This document shows, in pieces, positions 1-6,250 of a stretch of 32,827 bases of DNA (the first letter of the stretch is position 1; every line of letters starts with the position of its first letter). The stretch is from Actinomycetes bacterium. Its GTDB lineage: Bacteria > Actinomycetota > Acidimicrobiia > Acidimicrobiales > Bog-793. A model generated the notes under the pieces. It saw only the letters and a list, made by a program, of their open reading frames with translations, ran no database searches and was not told where the DNA came from. The DNA is taken from NCBI GenBank assembly GCA_021821585.1, contig JAKACF010000003.1:1-32827 (forward strand), given 5' to 3'. The position numbers and the translations under genes are program-made.

Positions 1-1577
1 TTGTTTCGCAGCTGCCGGTCGGTGGTCTGCGAGGCCGACAACCCGTAGATCGTGTTGCGGATCTCGCGGATGGTGTCGTCGAGGCCGTCGATGGCGGCCG
101 AGATCCGCTCGCGCAGCTGCTCGCTCTCGGCGAAGGGGATGGTGGACTGCAGCGCCATCCCGGTGGCGAAGAGCTCCTGGATCACGTGGTCGTGCAGGTC
201 GCGGGCGATCCGCTCCCGGTCGTTGGCCAGCATCATCCGCTCGCGGTCCCCCCGGGCCCGCTCGAGCTCGAACGCGAGGGCCGCCTGGGCGGCGAGCGAC
301 TCGGCGGCAACGACCTCGGACTGCCCGAAGGCCTCGCCCTTGTCGGCCCTCACGAGGACGAGCGCCGCCCGCACGACACCCCCGACGAGGACGGGGACGC
401 CGAGGGCCGGGCCGTCGGCGGCGACACCCTCGAGCACGGTCGAGGTCGCCTCCTTCAGTCGCTCGGCCTGCTGGTGCGAGCCGCTCTCGACGACCCGGTC
501 GACGAAGAGGCCGCCGGAGGGCAGCCTCGTCCCGACGAGGACCCCCAGCGGGCCGACGCCGGCCGCCACCTGCAGCTCGTCCCCCTCCCGCACGGTGATG
601 GCGGCCGCGGTCGCCTCGAGGATGGCCGACGCCCGCTCGCAGACGAGCGAGAGGGCCTCGGAGAGGGAGCTCCCCGACAGCAGTGCCAGGCGGATCTCGG
701 CCATGGCGGCGTGCTGACGCTCGAGGCGCTCCTCCTCCTCGAGCGCCCGCCGGAGCTCGTCCTCGGCCGCCTTGCGGTCGCGGACGTCGCGGGCGAAGGC
801 AGAGTAGCCGTCGAGGCGCTCCTCGGGGCCGTAGATCGGGGAGATGGAGACGGCGACGTCGATCTCGCTCCCCGTCCGGCTCAACCACCGCGTGTCGACG
901 GCACCCCGGGAGACGTCCTCGTGGGCGAGACGGAGCAGGTGGTCGAGATCCGCCAGCGACTCCGGGGGGACGAGGACCGTGAGGTGCCGTCCGAGCATCT
1001 CGTCGGCGGTGTAGCCGAAGAGATCCTCCGCACCCTCGTTCCAGGTCGTGATCTCCCCCTCCAGGTTCATCGAGACGATGGCGTCCAGCGAGGACCGGAT
1101 GATCGAGGCGAGCTCCGCCTGGGCGGCCGAGGCGGCGTGGCGGTCGCTCAGGTCGCGGATGGCAGCCAGCACGAGCAGCTCGCCGGAGGCGTCCACCGGG
1201 GCGAGGCTGATGTCGACCGGCATCTCGCTCCCGTCCCGCCGCCGCCCTGCCAGGTCGAGGTTCTGGCCCATCGGCCGGCGCTGGGGGTGGCCGAGGTAGG
1301 AGCCGCGGTGGCGCCGGTGCCGCTCCCGCAACTGCCCGGGCACGAGGTCGTCGACGGACAGGCCGACCAGCCCACCGGCGTCGTAGCCGAACAGCATGTG
1401 CGCCGGGACGTTGGCCGCCACGACGCGGCCCTCGCGATCGACCGCCAGGGCGGCGTCCGGCATGAGGGCGAGCAGGGGCGTGAGCAGGTCCTCGGGCATC
1501 GAGGGAACCGCGGAGCCGCCACCCTTCTCCGGTCCGCGAGAGGGACTCGGAGACGATGCCGCCAGGTCAGGTCTCAT
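1..1577 (-). CDS. PAS-PAS-GAF sensor histidine kinase, NarL/DevS class (3' part missing)
   Basis: Sensor kinase that would phosphorylate a NarL/DevR-type response regulator. It runs off the left edge, so the C-terminal ATP-binding domain is not visible; about 525 codons can be read. Two PAS domains (roughly residues 30-145 and 150-275) are followed by a Glu/Arg-rich helix, a GAF domain (about 300-445) and the HisKA_3 dimerisation helix with the segment RERIARDLHDHVIQELF, in which His462 is the expected phosphorylated residue. This segment is very close to the one in mycobacterial DevS/DosS, but those proteins have GAF-GAF sensors and lack this PAS pair. No membrane segment is seen, so the protein should be cytosolic. 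The chosen ATG has only a weak AGGA about 11 bases upstream. An in-frame ATG at 1499 (codon 27), just before the first PAS, is an alternative. It is divergent from the MFS exporter with a 62-base gap. The signal sensed is unknown. Confidence 0.88.
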   Translation of the reverse strand, partial: MRPDLAASSPSPSRGPEKGGGSAVPSMPEDLLTPLLALMPDAALAVDREGRVVAANVPAHMLFGYDAGGLVGLSVDDLVPGQLRERHRRHRGSYLGHPQRRPMGQNLDLAGRRRDGSEMPVDISLAPVDASGELLVLAAIRDLSDRHAASAAQAELASIIRSSLDAIVSMNLEGEITTWNEGAEDLFGYTADEMLGRHLTVLVPPESLADLDHLLRLAHEDVSRGAVDTRWLSRTGSEIDVAVSISPIYGPEERLDGYSAFARDVRDRKAAEDELRRALEEEERLERQHAAMAEIRLALLSGSSLSEALSLVCERASAILEATAAAITVREGDELQVAAGVGPLGVLVGTRLPSGGLFVDRVVESGSHQQAERLKEATSTVLEGVAADGPALGVPVLVGGVVRAALVLVRADKGEAFGQSEVVAAESLAAQAALAFELERARGDRERMMLANDRERIARDLHDHVIQELFATGMALQSTIPFAESEQLRERISAAIDGLDDTIREIRNTIYGLSASQTTDRQLRN

Positions 1578-1639
1578 AGTGTCAGGCGTCCTATGACTTC
1601 GACGACCCCCCACAGGCCGTACCACAGGGTAAGAAAGCC

Positions 1640-3415
1640 GTGGCTGGCCGTCAAGGCGCCGCCCCAGGCGCCCTGGTACCGCCGGTGAGCTCCCCCGGCG
1701 GGCCCGCCCGGGCCCGCCCCGAGGCCGGCGAGACAGCTCCGAGCGGCTCCCTTGTCCCGGGCGCCCGGCACCGCTGGCGGGGCGTCGGCCTCGCCGTGCT
1801 CTGCGTGAGCCTGCTCGTGGTGAGCCTCGACAACACCATCTTGAACGTCGCCCTCCCGACCATCGTGCGGGACCTGCACGCCTCGACGAGCGAGCTGCAG
1901 TGGGTGGTCGACTCCTACGTCGTCGTCTTCGCCGGCTTCCTGCTCACCCTCGGGAGCCTCGGCGACCGCATCGGGCGAAAGCCGGTCTTCCTCGGGGGGC
2001 TCGCCGTCTTCGCCGCCGGCTCGGCGGCCTCGGCCTTCTGCACGACGGCCGGCTCGCTCATCGCGGCCCGCGCCGTCATGGGCGTCGGGGCGGCCGCCAT
2101 CATGCCCTCGACCCTGTCGATCCTCATCAACCTCTTCCCCGAGCCGGCGGAGCGGGAGCGGGCGATCGGGATCTGGTCGGGGACGACCGGGCTCGGCGTG
2201 GCGATCGGGCCTGTGGCCGGCGGCTGGCTGCTCGCCCACTACTGGTGGGGTTCGGTCTTCCTCGTGAACGTCCCGATCGCGCTCGCCGGGCTCGTGCTCG
2301 GGGCCGCCGTCCTCCCCTCGTCCAAGGACCCGGCGAGCAAGCCGCCCGACCCGCTCGGCGCCGTCCTGTCGACGGCCGGGATGGCGCTCCTGCTCTGGGG
2401 CGTCATCGAGGCGCCGACACGCTCGTGGTCCTCGCCCGTCGTGCTCGGGGCGATCGCGCTCGGGCTCGCCGTGCTGGCCGGCTTCGTGCTGTTCGAGCGC
2501 CGCTCGAGCCACCCGATGCTCGAGCTCTCCTTCTTCTCCTCCCGACGGTTCTCCGCCGCCATGGGGGCGATGGCCCTCGTCATCTTCGCCCTCATGGGCT
2601 CGCTGTTCGTGCTCACCCAGTACCTGCAGTTCTCGCTCGGCTACAGCGCCCTGCAGACGGGGCTCCGCATCGCTCCGATCGCCTGCATCCTGCTCGTGGC
2701 AGCCCCGCTGTCGATGGTGGCCGTGCGTCGTGTCGGGACCAAGCCGGTGGTCTTCACGGGGATGTCGATGATCGCCGCCGGGTTGTTCCTCGCCAGCCGG
2801 GTGAGCGCCCACGGCAGCTACGGCGACGTCCTGCCCGGCTTCGTCCTCATGGGCCTCGGCACGGGCCTCGCCTTCGCCCCCTGCACCGACTCGGTGATGG
2901 GCTCCCTGCCCCTCGAGCAGGCAGGGGTGGGCGCGGCCACCAACAGCGCAGCCCTCCAGACCGGCGCGGCGCTCGGTGTCGCGGTCCTCGGCAGCCTCCT
3001 CAACACCCGCTACCAGAGCCGGCTGACACCGCTGCTCGTCCGCCACCACGTGCCGAAACCGCTCCTCGAGCTCATCACCGGGTCCCTCGGCGGCGCGCTC
3101 GCCGTCGCCGGCCACGTCGGGGGCCGCCTCGGTGCCGCCCTCGCCGCCGTCGCCAGGCAGGCCTTCGTGAGCGGGCTCGACCTCGCGCTCCTCACCGGCG
3201 CCGGGGTGGTCGCTGCCGGCGCCGTCGTCGCCGTCGTGCTCATACCGAACCGAGCGCCGTCTCCACCCGTCCCTGCTTGCGACGCGGGCTCGGCCCGCCC
3301 CGGGCAGGACGGCGCCGGCGCCGGCCTCACTCCCCAGCAGCCTGGCGGGAGGGCGCCGCGAGGTTCTCGGTCGTCAAGGCCACCACGAGGTCGCTCACGC
3401 TCACGACCCCGATGA
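1640..3415 (+). CDS. MFS transporter, DHA2 (14-TM drug exporter) family
   Basis: Integral membrane exporter of the major facilitator superfamily, probably a proton-driven drug or metabolite efflux pump of the DHA2/EmrB-QacA group. Visible family marks are LDNTILNVALP at residues 63-73 (the DHA2 motif in TM1), GSLGDRIGRK at about 105-114 (MFS motif A) and a long run of hydrophobic segments up to about residue 535. The 591-aa length fits a 14-TM member plus a polar N-terminus of about 48 residues. The GTG start has a weak AGGG about ten bases upstream; a GTG at codon 16 is an alternative. The last 50 or so residues are rich in Pro, Gly and Arg, and the final 89 bases overlap the end of the convergent CBS gene. 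This tail is therefore probably not a conserved domain. Substrate unknown. Confidence 0.88.
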   Translation: MAGRQGAAPGALVPPVSSPGGPARARPEAGETAPSGSLVPGARHRWRGVGLAVLCVSLLVVSLDNTILNVALPTIVRDLHASTSELQWVVDSYVVVFAGFLLTLGSLGDRIGRKPVFLGGLAVFAAGSAASAFCTTAGSLIAARAVMGVGAAAIMPSTLSILINLFPEPAERERAIGIWSGTTGLGVAIGPVAGGWLLAHYWWGSVFLVNVPIALAGLVLGAAVLPSSKDPASKPPDPLGAVLSTAGMALLLWGVIEAPTRSWSSPVVLGAIALGLAVLAGFVLFERRSSHPMLELSFFSSRRFSAAMGAMALVIFALMGSLFVLTQYLQFSLGYSALQTGLRIAPIACILLVAAPLSMVAVRRVGTKPVVFTGMSMIAAGLFLASRVSAHGSYGDVLPGFVLMGLGTGLAFAPCTDSVMGSLPLEQAGVGAATNSAALQTGAALGVAVLGSLLNTRYQSRLTPLLVRHHVPKPLLELITGSLGGALAVAGHVGGRLGAALAAVARQAFVSGLDLALLTGAGVVAAGAVVAVVLIPNRAPSPPVPACDAGSARPGQDGAGAGLTPQQPGGRAPRGSRSSRPPRGRSRSRPR

Positions 3416-3812
3416 CCGTGCCGTCCCGGCGGACCGGCAGGTGGTGGACGCCGTGCACCGCCATCTGCTCGACGGCCTCCTGCACGGTGTCAGTGGGCTC
3501 GAGGGCGATGACCTCCTCCGAGGCGACGTCGGCTGCCCAGGCGAGCTCGGGGTTGACGCCGTCCGCCACGGCCGCCACGACGTCGCGCTCGGTGATGATC
3601 GCCGAGGGGCCGTCGCCTCGCAGCAGGATGAGGGAACCGAGCCCGTGGGCGACCATCGCCCCGGCCGTCTCCCGCAGGGTGAGCTCCGGGTCGGCGAATT
3701 CCGCCGGGGCCGTCATGACCCGCGTCACCGGCGAGGCGAGCAGCTCGTCGCGCGCCCGGGCGACGGGGTCGGGCAACCCGTCGTCGTATCCGTAGTCGTC
3801 GAAGCCTTCCAC
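3327..3812 (-). CDS. CBS domain-pair protein
   Basis: Soluble 161-aa protein made almost entirely of one pair of CBS domains (about residues 28-80 and 92-148), which usually bind adenosyl nucleotides and report energy status. The typical signatures VMTAPAEFADPELTLRETA, ITERDVVAAVADG, LEPTDTVQEAVEQMAVHGVHHLPV and VIGVVSVSDLV are all present. The N-terminus (EGFDDYGYDDGLPD) is acidic and Tyr-rich. The GTG start was chosen because AAGGAGG lies five bases upstream; the reading frame continues 18 codons further 5', but that would overlap the upstream gene. It follows the L,D-transpeptidase by 41 bases on the same strand and is probably co-transcribed with it and DUF1918. There is no fused effector domain, so its target is unknown. 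Confidence 0.88.
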   Translation of the reverse strand: MEGFDDYGYDDGLPDPVARARDELLASPVTRVMTAPAEFADPELTLRETAGAMVAHGLGSLILLRGDGPSAIITERDVVAAVADGVNPELAWAADVASEEVIALEPTDTVQEAVEQMAVHGVHHLPVRRDGTVIGVVSVSDLVVALTTENLAAPSRQAAGE

Positions 3813-3817
3813 GCTCT

Positions 3818-3824
3818 CCTCCTT
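3818..3824 (-). promoter_or_regulatory. Shine-Dalgarno site fixing the CBS-protein start
   Basis: On the minus strand AAGGAGG stands five bases before a GTG. It is the only strong ribosome-binding sequence near the 5' end of the CBS gene and excludes the longer in-frame ATG start that would overlap the L,D-transpeptidase stop. Confidence 0.8.
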
Positions 3825-3853
3825 GTCCGCCGGGCGGCCCTTCCGCTCCGGCC

Positions 3854-4864
3854 TCAGTAGATCCACACGCTCGAGCCGACGGGCATCAGCCCCCTCTCCC
3901 AGATCCAGTCCATCGCCTCGACGCTCACGCGCACGCAGCCGTGGGAGACCGGCTCGGGCGGCACGTAGGACTCGCCGTGGACGGCGTAGCCCGAGTAGAA
4001 GTACTTCGGCCTCCAGAGCTCGCCGAGCGAGCTCACGACGAGGCCGTCCACCTCCCGCTCGACCCGGAACTGGCCGACGGGGGTGACGGCGACCGCCGCC
4101 ACGCCGTTGTCGTAGTAGACGTAGCCGCCGCCCGTCGAGGTGTTGAGGGCGGCGAGGAGGGCCCCGTCCCTGACGATCATGAGCACGCCGCGGTGCAGGT
4201 CGACCTGCACCCCCGAGCCGTTCTCGGAGCGGGGCCGGGCGACGACGCCGGAGGCGAGTGCGGCCGTGGTGGCCGGCCCGACGACGCCGTCGGTGGCCAG
4301 TCCGGCCACCTTCTGGAGGGCGTAGACGGCCTGCTCGGTCGCGTCGCCGAAGTGTCCGTCGGGCGTCCCGAGCCAGTAGTGGAGCGCCGAGAGCCGCTCC
4401 TGCAGTGCGAGCACCGCCGGGCCGCTCGAGCCGATCGAGAGCGTCGCGGCCGGCTCGGGTGCCGTCGTCGTGGTCGGGACGCCCGGGCTGGTCGTCGTCG
4501 GCGGGCTGGTCGTCGTCGGCGGGCTGGTCGTGGTGGTCGGAGCCGTGGCCGGCGGAGCGGTCGTCGCCGGGAGGCTGTGGTGCGGCGCCGTCCCGGCCGC
4601 TCCACCGCCTCCTCCGCAGGCGGCCACCGCCAGCGAGGCGGCCAGCAACGCCGCCCCGCTCGAGAGGAGCGGGCGAGCCTTCCGCCTCCGGCCGGGCCGC
4701 CGCGCCGGTGGAGGCGCGCCCGGAAGACCCGTCGCCCGGGCCCTCTCAGGCGTGATGCGCCTCGACCCCGGCCGGGTAGTGCTCGATGACGGCGTCGCTG
4801 CCGGGGAAGAACAGCCCCTCGTGCCCGTCGTCCGACCAGCGGACGAGATAGGGCGGGCCTCCAT
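3854..4864 (-). CDS. L,D-transpeptidase (YkuD) lipoprotein with peptidoglycan-binding domain; 5' end uncertain
   Basis: Cell-wall enzyme predicted to form 3-3 peptidoglycan cross-links. Numbering from the upstream ATG, an Arg-rich n-region and hydrophobic stretch end in a lipobox (VAAC, Cys83), so it should be a surface lipoprotein. A Thr/Pro linker (about 100-140) contains an imperfect repeat. A PG_binding_1 domain follows (about 141-206), and then the YkuD domain with His296, SHGC (His308, catalytic Cys310) and VRV. The start is a real problem. The only ATG, GTG or TTG in this frame upstream of the signal peptide is the ATG at 4864, which puts 119 bases inside the DUF1918 gene. A TTG at 4648 would remove the positively charged n-region. 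A rare start codon near the DUF1918 stop, or a sequence error, is possible. Catalytic part secure; N-terminus not. Confidence 0.85.
   Translation of the reverse strand: MEARPISSAGRTTGTRGCSSPAATPSSSTTRPGSRRITPERARATGLPGAPPPARRPGRRRKARPLLSSGAALLAASLAVAACGGGGGAAGTAPHHSLPATTAPPATAPTTTTSPPTTTSPPTTTSPGVPTTTTAPEPAATLSIGSSGPAVLALQERLSALHYWLGTPDGHFGDATEQAVYALQKVAGLATDGVVGPATTAALASGVVARPRSENGSGVQVDLHRGVLMIVRDGALLAALNTSTGGGYVYYDNGVAAVAVTPVGQFRVEREVDGLVVSSLGELWRPKYFYSGYAVHGESYVPPEPVSHGCVRVSVEAMDWIWERGLMPVGSSVWIY
4485..4538. repeat. 18-bp tandem repeat, three copies, in the transpeptidase linker
   Basis: Two identical 18-base units (GGGCTGGTCGTCGTCGGC on the plus strand) are followed by a third diverged unit. 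On the minus strand they encode successive PPTTTS blocks of the Thr/Pro spacer between the lipobox and the peptidoglycan-binding domain. Such repeats can change copy number by slippage and so vary spacer length in steps of six residues. Confidence 0.8.
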
Positions 4865-4958
4865 CGGCGGAGTGCACTTCGAGGATCTCGCAGTCCCGGT
4901 CGGGCTCGCCGACGTGATGCCCCTTTACGACCAAGCGGTCGCCTGGTGATGCGAACAT
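4746..4958 (-). CDS. DUF1918 domain protein
   Basis: Small 70-aa soluble protein recognisable as DUF1918 from the N-terminal segment ASPGDRLVVKGHHVGEPDR, the CEILEVHS segment, PPYLVRWSDDGHEGLFFPG and the acidic/His tail. The family is common in actinobacteria and looks like a compact beta-barrel; its function is not established. It begins with ATG preceded by GAGGAG about four bases upstream. It is the first gene of a minus-strand group (DUF1918, L,D-transpeptidase, CBS protein) and is divergent from the 62-aa protein across a 134-base gap that holds a DosR-like element. DUF1918 and CBS proteins are often found in stress or dormancy neighbourhoods of actinobacteria, which fits this setting. 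Confidence 0.88.
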   Translation of the reverse strand: MFASPGDRLVVKGHHVGEPDRDCEILEVHSADGGPPYLVRWSDDGHEGLFFPGSDAVIEHYPAGVEAHHA

Positions 4959-5007
4959 GGCTCTCCTCTCGTCTCCCTCCCTTCTGCCAGAGGGGCGGGG
5001 CCCCCGG

Positions 5008-5026
5008 AAGGGCTGAAAGTCCCCTT
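5008..5026 (-). promoter_or_regulatory. DosR/DevR-like inverted element A
   Basis: On the minus strand this reads GGGGACTTTCAGCCCTT. The left half GGGGACTTT equals one half of the mycobacterial DosR consensus (TTSGGGACTWWAGTCCCSAA). The right half agrees only in part. It lies between DUF1918 and the divergent 62-aa protein, about 50 and 70 bases from their starts. Two related sequences are found at 10271 and 11759. Functional assignment is inference. Confidence 0.4.
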
Positions 5027-5078
5027 TTGTGCCCGGGGCACCCCGAGGCCCCCCGGGCGGCGGTACCGTCCGAGTCGG

Positions 5079-5090
5079 AAAGGAGGAGGA
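5079..5090 (+). promoter_or_regulatory. Very strong Shine-Dalgarno of the 62-aa protein
   Basis: The purine run AAAGGAGGAGGA ends two bases before the ATG at 5093. This fixes the start there rather than at an in-frame ATG 147 bases upstream, which lies inside the intergenic region and has no comparable site. Confidence 0.75.
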
Positions 5091-5092
5091 CG

Positions 5093-5281
5093 ATGGATCT
5101 GACGCTCACCGAGGAGCAGGCGCGCGAGCTCTCCAGCTTGATCGACGGAGCGCTCGGCGAGCTGAGCCACGAGATCGCCGACACCGACAACGCTCATTTC
5201 AGGGTCAGCCTCGTCGAGCGCCGGCAGCGCCTGTCCGAGGTGGGAGACGCCCTGCGCCGGGGGCTTCAGGCCGCGCCCTGA
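5093..5281 (+). CDS. Conserved small helical protein of unknown function (62 aa)
   Basis: Short acidic protein beginning MDLTLTEEQARELSSLIDG. It is predicted from its heptad-like pattern to be two amphipathic helices: residues 5-30, containing the segment ALGELSHEIADTDN, and residues 35-58, containing VERRQRLSEVGDAL. Proteins with the same TEEQA-REL and LSHEIADTDN pattern are familiar as small unassigned proteins in actinobacterial genomes; no function is known to me. It has an exceptionally strong ribosome-binding site, suggesting high expression. It is divergent from DUF1918 and its last 16 bases overlap the end of the convergent IMPase-family gene. It has no signal peptide or membrane segment. 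Confidence 0.8.
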   Translation: MDLTLTEEQARELSSLIDGALGELSHEIADTDNAHFRVSLVERRQRLSEVGDALRRGLQAAP

Positions 5282-6201
5282 TCCTCTCCGGTCGGCGCCG
5301 CCGGCAAGGGGGGGCGAGCCGGCACGGCCCCCGAGGGCGGTTCCCCCGGCCTGCCGCGGCTGGCCGACGGTCCTGCCGGCGTGGAGCGGGGGCCGAGGAG
5401 GGCCTCGCGGGCGACCTCCCAGCTCGTCTCGTCGGCCGCCACGAGCAGACCCTCGGCGGCATCGCCCGGGAGGTAACGGGCGCCGTCGAGCCGTCGGACG
5501 GCGCCACCGGCCTCCTCGACGAGCAGGGCTCCGGGCGCATGGTCCCAGGCAAGGGTGCGCCAGTAGAAGACGAAGTCCTCGTCGCCCTCGGCAACCGCCG
5601 GGTAGTCCGCTCCGGCGCACCTGCTCCCGGGGCCGACACGGGCGAAGCGCCTCCCGTTGGCGGCCAACTCGGCCGCCGCAGGGGGATCGACGAAGCCGGT
5701 GAGCACCCTCCCGCAAAGCTCGGCGGCCGACCGCCCCGGCGGCGGCCGGCGGAGGGAGAGGCCGTCCCGGCTGGCGCCCTGGCCGCGCTCGGCGACGTAC
5801 ATCCTCCGGCGGGTGGCGAGCCAGATCCACGAGGCCACCGGGAGCCCGCGCTCGAGGAGGGCTACCATGACGGCCCACTCTCCCCGGCCGGCGACGAAGT
5901 TGGTGGTGCCGTCCAGCGGGTCGAGGAGCCAGGCCCGCTCGGACGACAGGGCGCCCAGCAAGCAGGGAGCTCTCGCGCAGGCCTCCTCGCCGACGACCGG
6001 CGTCCCCGGCCAGAGCGCCGCCAGCCGCGACCCGAGCTCGGCCTCCGCCTCGAGGTCGGCGACGGTGACGATCTCGCCGGGCGACTTCGCCCGTACCTCG
6101 TCAGCCGCGAGGACACCCGCCCGCGGCTCGAGCAGCGAGCTGCTCACCTCCCGGACCGCCTCCTCCACCCGTGCGACGAGGTCGGCCACCGGTCGGCTCA
6201 C
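5266..6201 (-). CDS. Inositol monophosphatase-family phosphatase
   Basis: Mg2+-dependent, Li+-sensitive-type sugar phosphatase of the IMPase/FBPase/CysQ superfamily, soluble and cytoplasmic. The metal-site motifs are complete: GEE (71-73), DPLDGTTN (94-101) and WDHAPGALLVEEAGG starting at residue 219, with Asp94, Asp97 and Asp220 as predicted ligands. The length of 311 aa exceeds a typical IMPase by a Pro/Gly-rich tail after about residue 275. GTG start with GAGG eight bases upstream. It lies 49 bases downstream of the MFS solute transporter on the same strand, so the two may be one transcript. Substrate cannot be told from sequence: inositol phosphate (relevant to mycothiol and phosphatidylinositol), histidinol phosphate, fructose bisphosphate or PAP are all possible. 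Confidence 0.9.
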   Translation of the reverse strand: MSRPVADLVARVEEAVREVSSSLLEPRAGVLAADEVRAKSPGEIVTVADLEAEAELGSRLAALWPGTPVVGEEACARAPCLLGALSSERAWLLDPLDGTTNFVAGRGEWAVMVALLERGLPVASWIWLATRRRMYVAERGQGASRDGLSLRRPPPGRSAAELCGRVLTGFVDPPAAAELAANGRRFARVGPGSRCAGADYPAVAEGDEDFVFYWRTLAWDHAPGALLVEEAGGAVRRLDGARYLPGDAAEGLLVAADETSWEVAREALLGPRSTPAGPSASRGRPGEPPSGAVPARPPLPAAPTGEDQGAA

Positions 6202-6250
6202 GGGGCCATCCTCGCGCGGCCCTCGAGCCGGGCGTCCTCTCCGAGCGTGC

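Noticed and set aside
186..1688. Long plus-strand open frame of about 500 codons opposite the sensor kinase
   Set aside because: It is antisense to a protein with clear PAS, GAF and HisKA_3 domains; its translation is rich in Arg, Gly, Glu and Asp with no recognisable domain, as expected from high GC.
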